From Acidobacteriota bacterium (GTDB taxonomy: Bacteria; Acidobacteriota; Vicinamibacteria; Vicinamibacterales; UBA8438), in contig DTWD01000354.1 in NCBI GenBank assembly GCA_012963185.1, forward strand, positions 1 through 5,946: a stretch of DNA of 5,946 bases. Direction: 5' to 3'. The notes beneath the pieces were generated by a model that worked only from the letters and a program-made list of their open reading frames with translations, did not search any database and had not been told where the DNA came from. Below are positions 1 to 5,946 of the stretch, piece after piece. The position numbers and the translations under genes are program-made. Every line of letters starts with the position of its first letter. The first letter of the stretch is position 1.

Positions 1-87
1 CGTTCGAAGTGTCGGACTGTGAGAGTCAGGATCCTTCCCATTGGGTGTATCAGAATAAACATCAAAATTTATATCAATAGTGCTCAT
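1..87 (-). CDS. N-terminal fragment of a DUF6994-like protein (runs off left edge)
   Basis: Reading the minus strand from ATG at 87 gives 29 open codons to the window edge with no stop. The peptide begins MSTIDINFDVYSDTP and continues with GKDPDS and SPTLR. From memory, a pattern of FD, then DTPxGKDPD, then SPTLR opens the uncharacterised DUF6994 family; this is recall, not a search. No function is known for that family. The start has only a weak upstream GAAG, and two other upstream ATGs (at 92 and near 106) are out of frame and soon stop. It lies 54 bases downstream of the DUF547 gene on the same strand, with no obvious terminator between them, so co-transcription is possible. Only the N-terminus is visible, so length and completeness cannot be judged. 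Confidence 0.62.
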   Translation of the reverse strand, partial: MSTIDINFDVYSDTPNGKDPDSHSPTLRT

Positions 88-141
88 AGCATTACTTCGA
101 ATACATTCTGAATTCTGTTGCACCTATTGAACCTTAGCCGT

Positions 142-981
142 TTAATGTGACAACGGAAGGTCATTTAGTGACCAGTCGTATGGGAGAAATCGCACTTGCG
201 CTTTTCCACTTTGAGCGACGTGTGATGCCTTTGATGGGCCGTACTTCGCGATGATGCCAGCAATAGCGCGCTCCCTCACGGTTCCGGTTACTTCGACCAG
301 ATTGGCATAATGATCTACGAAATCCTCGGCGTACCAGTCGAAGAGGGTTGACACGTACAAGTAGTTGCCTTCGACATGGATGCCGCTATCACTTGCGAGA
401 AAATCTCGTGTGGCAACCACTAGCTGTTGGTCAAGGCGTACATCAATGTAGGGTTCAGCTCTCAGTGGCGGACAACTAATGGATGCACAGTTCACAGCGA
501 AATGAAACCGGGGCTCAGAGTAGTTTTGGCGAAGCGCGTTGTGTTCGATGTCGTCGAGCGTCATTTCTGTGCCAGCTATCTGCCAGCGAAGCGTCGACCA
601 CACGCCGGGGATCTGTTTGATACTGTTGGCTGGATTCCAGAAATCGAACCAGCGACGTTGAATTGGATAATGCTCAACAATGGTTTGAAGAGTGAATATG
701 TTGTACGCGTTAATTAAAAATGCAAGTTGACGTGGTGTTGACCAACTGGTGAAGTTATTTTTAGTGGTACGCGCAAAGGCTTGTGCGACCTCATCGAGTG
801 TTGACCGATTTCCCTTGAGCGTTTGGTAGTTGACTCGTGTTCCGACCACATGGTCGCGAAGCAGACGACCATAAGTAATATACGAGTGGTCGAAGGTTGA
901 CACTTGGGATGTGCTATTGCCCGGAAGCGAGATCGTGATACCGAAGGAGATGGTGAGAGCTAAAAGAGCACGGACTTTCAC
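142..981 (-). CDS. Secreted DUF547 domain protein
   Basis: This 279-residue protein has unknown biochemical function; DUF547 proteins are widespread and often exported. Residues 1-26 look like a signal peptide: a short basic start (MKVR), a hydrophobic stretch at about 5-20 and a polar GNSTS region. There is no lipobox cysteine, so it should be soluble in the periplasm or outside the cell. The DUF547 core covers about residues 80-225. It contains QLAFLINAYN (85-94), TLDDIEHNAL (141-150), FHFAVNCASISCPPLR (159-174, with C165 and C170) and LFDWYAEDF (213-221). A family-typical FLPYDWSLND lies at 265-274. The two cysteines sit in a conserved N-C-x4-C-P-P block and could form a disulfide after export. 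The start is GTG, with GAGAG nine bases upstream and no good ATG alternative. The gene diverges from the radical SAM gene and lies upstream of the DUF6994-like fragment on the same strand. No catalytic role is claimed. Confidence 0.93.
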   Translation of the reverse strand: MKVRALLALTISFGITISLPGNSTSQVSTFDHSYITYGRLLRDHVVGTRVNYQTLKGNRSTLDEVAQAFARTTKNNFTSWSTPRQLAFLINAYNIFTLQTIVEHYPIQRRWFDFWNPANSIKQIPGVWSTLRWQIAGTEMTLDDIEHNALRQNYSEPRFHFAVNCASISCPPLRAEPYIDVRLDQQLVVATRDFLASDSGIHVEGNYLYVSTLFDWYAEDFVDHYANLVEVTGTVRERAIAGIIAKYGPSKASHVAQSGKAQVRFLPYDWSLNDLPLSH

Positions 982-990
982 TTCGTTAGA

Positions 991-995
991 CTCTC
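991..995 (-). promoter_or_regulatory. Ribosome binding site of the DUF547 gene (decides a GTG start)
   Basis: On the minus strand GAGAG ends nine bases before the GTG at 981. The signal peptide begins directly at this GTG and no in-frame ATG lies near it, so this site supports the non-ATG start. Confidence 0.5.
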
Positions 996-1211
996 ACGTG
1001 CGAGGTTTCTTTACAATGTCCGTGAAATGGTGAGCGGCCGTTGTTTTATGCCTTACCCGGGCTATCTCTAAAGGTGCAGCTTTAAATTTTGGGCACTTTG
1101 GCCTGTAATTATTTAGCTAATTGTCATCTTTGGTGACGAAAACATTTCCGCGAGTCGGTTGTGCGCCTGCCCAGGTCTCTAAATTGCCCATTCAGATTGC
1201 TATTGTGTCCA

Positions 1212-1241
1212 TTGACGGACGGTTGCGAAGAGTTGTAAATC
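1212..1241 (+). promoter_or_regulatory. Candidate sigma-70-type promoter for the radical SAM gene
   Basis: TTGACG (1212-1217, five of six matches to TTGACA) is followed after 18 bases by TAAATC (1236-1241), a poor -10 box. An overlapping alternative is TTGCGA (1223-1228) with TATCCT (1247-1252), also 18 bases apart. Either would give a leader of roughly 80 to 95 bases. The match is modest and could be chance. Confidence 0.25.
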
Positions 1242-1279
1242 ATGGCTATCCTATGGGTGGTACAAGACTTGTCGCGGGC

Positions 1280-1305
1280 CCGATACCGGCAGATCAGCCG
1301 GTCGG
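1280..1305 (+). repeat. Inverted repeat (hairpin) in the leader of the radical SAM gene
   Basis: ACCGGC (1285-1290) and GCCGGT (1297-1302) form a perfect 6-bp stem around the loop AGATCA. CCG (1280-1282) can extend it by pairing with CGG (1303-1305) across a two-base AT bulge. It ends 33 bases before the ATG at 1339 and has no following T-run, so it is not an intrinsic terminator. It could be a leader structure, an operator-like site, or chance in GC-rich DNA. Confidence 0.3.
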
Positions 1306-1322
1306 TACGCCGCGCATTCGTT

Positions 1323-1335
1323 GGGAGACGGAAGG
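1323..1335 (+). promoter_or_regulatory. Ribosome binding site deciding the radical SAM start at 1339
   Basis: GGGAG (1323-1327) ends 11 bases before the ATG at 1339, and GGAAGG (1330-1335) ends three bases before it. The purine-rich block overlaps the only upstream in-frame start (TTG at 1321), which has no comparable site of its own. ATG 1339 is therefore preferred. Confidence 0.6.
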
Positions 1336-1338
1336 CTC

Positions 1339-3441
1339 ATGCACAAGCCAATTAAATACGTTGAAAAGGGACTATCGGTAGCCGCTAATGGCGCTTGGTT
1401 TTTGTATGACAAATACAACTCAATAACTGAGCAGCCTTCGTTCACGCCGAATTGGTCCGACAAGCCGTTATTGAAGTCAGACGAGAAGGTTAAGCCCCCA
1501 TTAGGTTGGCCTCGAGAGACTGACTCACTTTGTCCTGTGTGTGTGAGAGAAACTCGACAAGAGATTTTGGATGGCAAGAAGGATTACAAAATTCTGATAA
1601 ACGAAAAAATCGGTGAAATTAAAGCGATGATTGTCGAGAAAGACGGCAAGATCGTAATGGAGAAAGATTGTCCCATCCACGGCCACTTTGAAGATGTGAT
1701 GGCCATCGACACTGATTTCTTTCGACATCTTGAGGAGACATTTCCGGGCAGTGATATGCGTGCCCATAACGATGAGAAGCTACACAATCATGGCAGCAGC
1801 ACCATTAAGTATGGTCGTGGTTCGGTTCTGACGGTCGACCTGACAAATCGATGCAACATGATGTGTGACCCATGTTTTATGGACGCTAACCAGGTCGGTT
1901 TTGTGCATGAGTTGCCGTGGGAAGACATTAAGACGGTCCTTGATAATGCCATTTCGATTAAGCCGAGGCGACAAATGTCGGTTCAGTTTTCCGGTGGTGA
2001 GCCAACGATGTCTCCGTATTTCCTTGATGCCGTTCGCTATGCGAGGAAGGTCGGGTACAACAGCGTTCAGGCCGCGACCAATGGCATTGAGTTTGCAAAA
2101 AGTCTTGATTTTGCTCGTGCAGCTGCGGAGGCGGGCTTGCGTTACGCCTATTTGCAGTTCGACGGGATCGGGAATGCGGCTAATTCTCATCGACTCGTCG
2201 GTAACTTGTTCGATGTAAAACTGCGGGCGATCGAGAATCTACACAAAGCTGGTGTGGATATTGTTCCGGTTATCACGATTGTGAACGGCATTAATAATGA
2301 ACAGGTCGGTCGGGTTGTGCAGTTTGCCATCGATAACCCGAAGACAATCAGCTTCCTGTCATTTCAGCCGGTGTCATTTACCGGCCGTGATGAAGAAATT
2401 ACGCCTGAACGTCGTGCAGCACAGCGCTATACGCTGTCCCATCTTGCGCATGACGTGAAGAACCAGACAGGTATCGGTGAGCCAACTCGCGATTGGTTTC
2501 CAATCTCTTTTATGGGCACATTTACCGATTGGGCTGACTTAGTACATGGGCCAGAGGAAAACTGGGGTCAGCTTAACTGCGGTTGTCATCCTAATTGCGG
2601 TATTGGCATGGCCGTAATGATTGACAAAGAAACTAACGAGGCGGTTCCTTTTACAGCTTTTGTGAAAGGAGAGCGACTGGCCAAGGATATCGCTAGAGTT
2701 AACGACGCTGCTGGCAGTCGGACTAGTTCGGTGATTGGGATGGCGCTCGCACTAATGCGAAATTACGATCCTTTCAACGCACCGAGGCATTTCAAGCTCT
2801 CTGATCTTTTGAAGAAATTCGATAAGACGTTTGGGGCGACCGGGCATGACTATGGGTCGGTCTCCGGTAAACGAACGAAGGAAGATATTGACAAGCGTCG
2901 GTCTGATCGATGGAACTTCCTCTTTATTGCAGGCATGTGGTTCCAAGACCTTTTTAACTACGACTTCCGCCGCACCGAACGTTGCATTATTCCTTATGCA
3001 ACGCAGGAGGGTGAGATTTCGTTCTGCGCGTACAACACTGGAGTCGGATGGCGCAATATTATTGAAAAAATGCACATGACGGCGACGCTAACTAAGTGGT
3101 ACGACGAACATGGGCGTCATGAGATCATTGCGGGTGGTAAGAATGTGAACCTTAGTTCGACGGAACATTCGCTTGTGCTTGATCCGGAAGCCGTGGCGGC
3201 TGGTGTCCAGACTGACCTGGATGAACAGGGGATTGCGAAGAATGCTCGGCAGGAGAAGATAGCCGCTCGTGCGGCGACGAACGGTGCAGATGAGAAGTTT
3301 CCAGCCGACGAAAAGGATGCCGCGTATCATGAACAGATGGGCGCGCTTTATCGCCAGCATGTTCTCAAGGAAGAGAAGTCATCGCTGGTCCAGATTCAAG
3401 GGCTTGGGAAAAAGGAAGATGAGTCTGTTGGTCCGAATTAA
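1339..3441 (+). CDS. Tes-like (COG1964-type) multi-cluster radical SAM enzyme
   Basis: The protein has 700 residues from ATG 1339. Seen in sequence, in order: an N-terminal metal-site pattern CPVC (65-68) with CPIHGHF (111-117); the radical SAM cluster motif CNMMCDPC (C172, C176, C179); VQFSGGEPT (215-223); VQAATNG (243-249); YLQFDG (271-276); a second cysteine group CGCHPNC (C414, C416, C420); and RCIIPYA with FCAYN (C549, C563). All eleven cysteines fall in these groups. The set matches, from memory, COG1964 radical SAM proteins, including archaeal MJ0619. MJ0619 was first studied as a pterin methylase and later shown to be tetraether synthase (Tes), which joins lipid tails by sp3-sp3 C-C bonds using several 4Fe-4S clusters and a rubredoxin-like site. 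A lipid-coupling or other radical alkylation role here is inference. The protein is longer than archaeal members (about 500 residues), with about 60 extra N-terminal residues and a charged tail after about 566. No transmembrane helix is evident. It appears monocistronic, ending at a strong terminator. Confidence 0.95.
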   Translation: MHKPIKYVEKGLSVAANGAWFLYDKYNSITEQPSFTPNWSDKPLLKSDEKVKPPLGWPRETDSLCPVCVRETRQEILDGKKDYKILINEKIGEIKAMIVEKDGKIVMEKDCPIHGHFEDVMAIDTDFFRHLEETFPGSDMRAHNDEKLHNHGSSTIKYGRGSVLTVDLTNRCNMMCDPCFMDANQVGFVHELPWEDIKTVLDNAISIKPRRQMSVQFSGGEPTMSPYFLDAVRYARKVGYNSVQAATNGIEFAKSLDFARAAAEAGLRYAYLQFDGIGNAANSHRLVGNLFDVKLRAIENLHKAGVDIVPVITIVNGINNEQVGRVVQFAIDNPKTISFLSFQPVSFTGRDEEITPERRAAQRYTLSHLAHDVKNQTGIGEPTRDWFPISFMGTFTDWADLVHGPEENWGQLNCGCHPNCGIGMAVMIDKETNEAVPFTAFVKGERLAKDIARVNDAAGSRTSSVIGMALALMRNYDPFNAPRHFKLSDLLKKFDKTFGATGHDYGSVSGKRTKEDIDKRRSDRWNFLFIAGMWFQDLFNYDFRRTERCIIPYATQEGEISFCAYNTGVGWRNIIEKMHMTATLTKWYDEHGRHEIIAGGKNVNLSSTEHSLVLDPEAVAAGVQTDLDEQGIAKNARQEKIAARAATNGADEKFPADEKDAAYHEQMGALYRQHVLKEEKSSLVQIQGLGKKEDESVGPN

Positions 3442-3465
3442 TTAAGACGTAGCTTGATCGGCGAA

Positions 3466-3575
3466 TGATTTAAAGGCCGCGAGTATTGAAGCTCGCGGCC
3501 TTTTTTTGTCCGTTAGTAGCTCCGCTGTCGTGTTAGATGCCGTTCCGGTATTCGTCTCAAAGTGATTTAAAGGCC
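3466..3575 (+). repeat. Two direct copies of TGATTTAAAGGCC flanking the terminator tail
   Basis: The 13-base word TGATTTAAAGGCC occurs exactly at 3466-3478, where it leads into the terminator's left arm, and again at 3563-3575, 97 bases on. The second copy has no matching right arm beside it. The interval between gene ends (3442-3606) otherwise holds no gene. Confidence 0.7.
3472..3507 (+). terminator. Intrinsic terminator of the radical SAM gene, possibly bidirectional
   Basis: A perfect 9-bp GC-rich stem, GGCCGCGAG (3475-3483) with CTCGCGGCC (3492-3500), encloses an 8-base loop and is followed by seven Ts (3501-3507). AAA (3472-3474) can pair with the first Ts and lengthen the stem. It begins 30 bases after the radical SAM stop. 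Read on the minus strand the same stem is followed by TTTAAATCATT, a weaker tail, so it may also end moaA transcripts about 100 bases after the moaA stop. Confidence 0.93.
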
Positions 3576-3606
3576 AGTCAGTAGGGAACTATAGAAGAGT
3601 TCGAAT

Positions 3607-4638
3607 TTAGCCGCCTCGGGTATGCATCTCTAGGTGCGGCTCTTTTTGAAGCGTTTCAATGGGAATAAGAGATTGACGGTCTTCGGCAGTGAGTCGGAGT
3701 TCCGCGCCGCGGTCACCTCGGGCGGTCCAAACAGATGTAACGAGTTCACGTAGGTCGTCAATGGATGCGCCGCCGCGTAAAGCTTTGCGGAGGTCGGTCC
3801 CGGTGCGAGCGTAAAGGCAAAGGTACCAGAGCCCGTCTGCAGTAAGTCGACTACGGTCGCATGAGCGACAGAAGGGTTCCGTTGTCGATGAGATGATGCC
3901 GAAAGTTTGACCGGTTGAGAGCAGAAAGCGGTCTGCTGGGGCAGAAGAAATCTCATTGATCGAAGTGACAGAGCCAAACTGTTTAGCGATACGTTCGAGA
4001 ATTTCAACTCGCGATACAACGTTTTCAGCCGACCAGCGTGTCGCTCCACCGACATCCATGTATTCAATGAATCGAATTTCTGCACCAACCGAATTTGCGT
4101 AACGAAGCAAATCAAATAGTTCGTCGTCGTTCACATCTCGTATCACAACTGAGTCGATCTTTAGATTCTCGAAGCCGGCGGCGCGGGCGGCCGTAATTCC
4201 CTGTTGAACAAGAGAAACACCTGCAAATCGTGTCAGTTCTTTAAATCGATTTTCTTGCAGTGTATCGAGACTGACCGTGAGCCGATGTAGGCCAGCGACA
4301 TGCAATTCGGCGGCGTGAGCGCTGAGAAGTAGTCCATTAGTTGTTAAAGCGATATCGTTTATTTCAGATTTGTTGACAAGTAGGCGGACAAGACTCGGAA
4401 GGTTTTTGCGCAGCAGCGGTTCCCCGCCGGTCAGACGGACACGATCGACGCCGACGGAAGTGAACACGTCGACGAGCTGGCTGATTTCCTCAAAGGTCAG
4501 AATGTCATTGCGCGGAAGCCACACGTACTCCTCTTCCGGCATGCAATACTGGCAACGGAGGTTGCAACGGTCGGTGACAGATATGCGTAGACTTCTGAGG
4601 GGGCGCTCAAGCGCATCCATAACCGGTTGATTCACCAT
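3607..4638 (-). CDS. moaA: GTP 3',8-cyclase MoaA
   Basis: MoaA is a cytoplasmic radical SAM enzyme that converts GTP to 3',8-cyclo-7,8-dihydro-GTP, the first step of molybdenum cofactor synthesis; MoaC then makes cyclic pyranopterin monophosphate. The 343-residue length is about normal. Seen here: the SAM-cluster motif CNLRCQYC (C25, C29, C32) after LRISVTDR; LTGGEP (69-74) for SAM binding; and the MoaA-specific second cluster pattern CX2CX13C (C257, C260, C274), which contacts GTP. DRSR at 261-264 supplies the conserved arginine pair. The protein ends in RGG, and a C-terminal double glycine is needed for activity in characterised MoaA and human MOCS1A. The gene therefore looks intact. It is convergent with the Tes-like gene and divergent from hisS; no other moa gene is in view. 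The start is taken as ATG 4638, though the Shine-Dalgarno spacing is unusual. GTG 4635 and ATG 4620 are alternatives; the latter still keeps the full catalytic core. Confidence 0.98.
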   Translation of the reverse strand: MVNQPVMDALERPLRSLRISVTDRCNLRCQYCMPEEEYVWLPRNDILTFEEISQLVDVFTSVGVDRVRLTGGEPLLRKNLPSLVRLLVNKSEINDIALTTNGLLLSAHAAELHVAGLHRLTVSLDTLQENRFKELTRFAGVSLVQQGITAARAAGFENLKIDSVVIRDVNDDELFDLLRYANSVGAEIRFIEYMDVGGATRWSAENVVSRVEILERIAKQFGSVTSINEISSAPADRFLLSTGQTFGIISSTTEPFCRSCDRSRLTADGLWYLCLYARTGTDLRKALRGGASIDDLRELVTSVWTARGDRGAELRLTAEDRQSLIPIETLQKEPHLEMHTRGG

Positions 4639-4662
4639 CGCATCTATTATCGCACCCTCCTT
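4632..4662 (-). promoter_or_regulatory. moaA translation start region: distant Shine-Dalgarno and overlapping mini-ORF
   Basis: A strong AAGGAGGG lies at 4662-4655 on the minus strand, but its GGAGG core ends 17 bases before the moaA ATG (4638). It is 12 bases before another ATG at 4643 in a different frame, which reads only ATG CGA TGG TGA. That three-codon frame ends at 4632, overlapping the moaA start, an arrangement that could allow termination-reinitiation. This is an inference from spacing only. Confidence 0.4.
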
Positions 4663-4692
4663 GGGTTATGGGGGTCCCCGGGGCTCAAACGA

Positions 4693-4698
4693 TATAAT
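4693..4698 (+). promoter_or_regulatory. Candidate -10 box of the hisS promoter
   Basis: TATAAT is a perfect -10 hexamer 51 bases upstream of the hisS ATG. At 16 to 18 bases upstream there is only G/C-rich sequence (GGGGGTCCCC), with no -35 match and no extended TGn. Transcription would start near 4705, giving a leader of about 45 bases, too short for a T-box. Confidence 0.45.
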
Positions 4699-4700
4699 CA

Positions 4701-4713
4701 CCTATTGCATAGG
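4701..4713. repeat. Short inverted repeat at the predicted hisS transcription start
   Basis: CCTAT (4701-4705) and ATAGG (4709-4713) are a perfect 5-bp inverted repeat around TGC, immediately after the TATAAT box. Its position suits an operator or a small 5' hairpin, but it is short enough to be chance. Confidence 0.2.
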
Positions 4714-4749
4714 CCGATTCGACCGACTCTAATCCGCGTAGTGGTTTAA

Positions 4750-5946
4750 ATGATTCCAGCAGTTCGAGGGACACACGACATTCTGCCTAATGAAGTTGGG
4801 CGTTGGCAGCACCTCGAGTCGGTTATTCGTGGTCTTTGTAGCCGTTATGGCTATCAGGAAATTAGGACACCTGTCATTGAACGGGAAGAACTATTCGCAA
4901 AAGGAACCGGCGAGACAACCGATATTGTCCAGAAGGAAATGTACACGTTTGAGGACAAGGGCGGTGAACGTATCACGTTACGTCCTGAAGCAACACCAAG
5001 TATGGTCCGGACATTCGTCGAGCATGCGCTTGAGCAGCACTTACCCACAGTGAAGCTTTTTAGTCTTGGTCCAATGTTTCGGTATGAGCGTCCGCAGAAG
5101 GGAAGATACCGGCAGTTTCATCAGCTTGACGTTGAAGTTTTTGGGATCACTGATGCAATGTTGGATGCCGAGGTTATTGAAATGGCATCCGCGCTTGTTC
5201 GTGCACTCAAGATCGACCCTTCGGAGGTCGTCATTAACTCAGTCGGGTGTCCCAAGTGTCGACCTGAATTCAGTCAGGCGTTGCTTAATGCACTGGGCGA
5301 TCAATTGTCAGAGCTTTGCGGTGACTGCCAACGCCGGGCGCAAATCAATCCACTTCGGATTTATGACTGCAAGGTCAAGAATGACCAACCGATTATTGAT
5401 GCGTTGCCTCATTCGGTAGATTTTTTGTGCGATGACTGCCGGGAGCATTTTGAGGTTGTCAGGTCTCAGTTGACTGCGCTCGGACTTGAGTATCGAGTTT
5501 CGCATCGTCTTGTCCGCGGACTCGATTATTACACCCGGACGACCTTTGAAGTGCTTGGCGCCAATCTTGGTGCGCAGAATGCTCTCTTGGGCGGTGGGCG
5601 TTACGATGGTCTAGTAGCCCAACTCGGTGGCCCAGACCGAGCCGGCATTGGTTTTGCGGCCGGACTCGAGCGACTGGTGCTTGCGATGCCGGAACAGCGT
5701 GGTGAGAAAGGACCGGATGTATTTATTGTTGCGCTTGGGGAGGCTGCCCGTCAGCCGGCCCACTTACTTGCGCGGGATTTTCGCAATGGGGGTGTGGTGA
5801 CGTTGGTTGATTATGATGCCCGGTCGCTTCGTGCACAGATGAAACGGGCTGATAAGACGAACGCGCGCTATGTGGTGATGCTTGGTGACACTGAGCTCGC
5901 ACGCGATGAGGTGACGGTCAAGGACATGCACTCAGGTGTTCAGACA
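4750..5946 (+). CDS. hisS: Histidine-tRNA ligase (C-terminus cut by window edge)
   Basis: HisRS attaches histidine to tRNA-His in the cytoplasm. Translation from ATG 4750 gives MIPAVRGTHDILP and stays open for 399 codons to the window edge. With a usual length of about 420-430, only a few tens of residues are missing. Class II motif 2 is FRYERPQKGRYRQFHQ (110-125), including R111 and E113. The HisRS signatures follow as LVRGLDYYTRTTFE (254-267, catalytic R256) and GIGFAAGLERL (299-309, motif 3). The anticodon-binding domain begins near residue 318 (PDVFIVALG) and is truncated. The region between motif 2 and the LVRGLDYY signature carries cysteine pairs C167/C170, C190/C193 and C227/C230 plus C207, as in the zinc-ribbon-like insert of many bacterial HisRS. 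The ribosome binding site is weak (only AGTGG about ten bases upstream), but the N-terminal PxRGTxD motif fixes the start. It diverges from moaA across 111 bases. Confidence 0.98.
   Translation, partial: MIPAVRGTHDILPNEVGRWQHLESVIRGLCSRYGYQEIRTPVIEREELFAKGTGETTDIVQKEMYTFEDKGGERITLRPEATPSMVRTFVEHALEQHLPTVKLFSLGPMFRYERPQKGRYRQFHQLDVEVFGITDAMLDAEVIEMASALVRALKIDPSEVVINSVGCPKCRPEFSQALLNALGDQLSELCGDCQRRAQINPLRIYDCKVKNDQPIIDALPHSVDFLCDDCREHFEVVRSQLTALGLEYRVSHRLVRGLDYYTRTTFEVLGANLGAQNALLGGGRYDGLVAQLGGPDRAGIGFAAGLERLVLAMPEQRGEKGPDVFIVALGEAARQPAHLLARDFRNGGVVTLVDYDARSLRAQMKRADKTNARYVVMLGDTELARDEVTVKDMHSGVQT

Larger units (their letters stand above)
982..1338. other. Divergent intergenic region, no gene
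   Basis: This 357-base spacer separates two divergent genes and should hold both promoters. No convincing protein or RNA gene was found. Small open frames here lack ribosome binding sites or overlap the radical SAM start. The left part is AT-rich and includes an 8-base palindrome TTAGCTAA at 1113-1120. For the minus gene the best promoter guess is TTTAGA (1067-1072) and CATAAA (1045-1050) with a 16-base gap, which is weak. For the plus gene see the candidate at 1212-1241. The right part (1265-1338) is GC-rich and holds an inverted repeat. No riboswitch class was recognised. Confidence 0.6.

Noticed and set aside
427..717. 96-codon plus-strand frame opposite the DUF547 gene
   Set aside because: Lies wholly inside the antisense of a gene with clear family motifs; no family resemblance of its own.
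1321..1338. TTG start giving a radical SAM protein six residues longer
   Set aside because: The purine-rich ribosome binding site overlaps this TTG and points to ATG 1339; the extra residues look like translated leader.
1242..1355. 37-codon frame beginning ATGGCTATC upstream of and overlapping the radical SAM start
   Set aside because: No ribosome binding site, arginine-rich composition typical of translated GC-rich noncoding DNA, and overlap with the real start. A leader peptide cannot be fully excluded but has no support.
3586..3602. GAACT/AGTTC hairpin just after the moaA stop as a moaA terminator
   Set aside because: The stem is only 5 bp, AT-rich, and has no T-run on the minus strand.
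3630..4115. 161-codon minus-strand frame inside moaA
   Set aside because: Out-of-frame shadow of moaA, which has all catalytic motifs in its own frame.
4639..4749. T-box riboswitch ahead of hisS
   Set aside because: The spacer is 111 bases and the leader after the -10 box is only about 45 bases, with no antiterminator or terminator pair.
1..5946. CRISPR array, transposon ends or tRNA genes
   Set aside because: No regularly spaced repeats, transposase frames, terminal inverted repeats or cloverleaf-like sequence were seen.

Overview
The window reads as a chromosomal stretch of a Gram-negative-type bacterium with fairly balanced base composition. The evidence is housekeeping genes (hisS, moaA) beside an exported DUF547 protein. 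The lineage cannot be fixed from sequence alone. A phylum such as Acidobacteriota would fit the gene mix, but that is a weak guess. No tRNA, rRNA, CRISPR array, insertion sequence or phage gene was seen.

Layout, left to right. Positions 1-87 (minus) hold the first 29 codons of a gene that leaves the window; its opening resembles DUF6994 proteins. Positions 142-981 (minus) encode a secreted DUF547 protein starting at GTG. Positions 982-1338 form a gene-free divergent spacer holding the leader of the next gene. Positions 1339-3441 (plus) encode a 700-residue multi-cluster radical SAM enzyme. Its signatures match COG1964, the family of archaeal tetraether synthase (Tes, MJ0619). A textbook intrinsic terminator follows at 3472-3507. 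Positions 3607-4638 (minus) encode MoaA, convergent with the radical SAM gene. A 111-base spacer with a perfect TATAAT box separates moaA from the divergent hisS, which starts at 4750 and runs off the right edge after 399 codons.

The genes do not form one pathway. MoaA makes the first molybdenum-cofactor intermediate and HisS charges tRNA-His. The DUF547 and DUF6994-like products are uncharacterised. The most interesting gene is the Tes-like enzyme, which stands alone as a monocistronic unit between its own leader and terminator. If its function follows the family, it would form C-C bonds at unactivated lipid carbons (membrane-spanning lipids) or alkylate another unreactive carbon. Both possibilities are inferences. 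Compared with archaeal members it carries an N-terminal extension and a charged C-terminal tail of about 135 residues.
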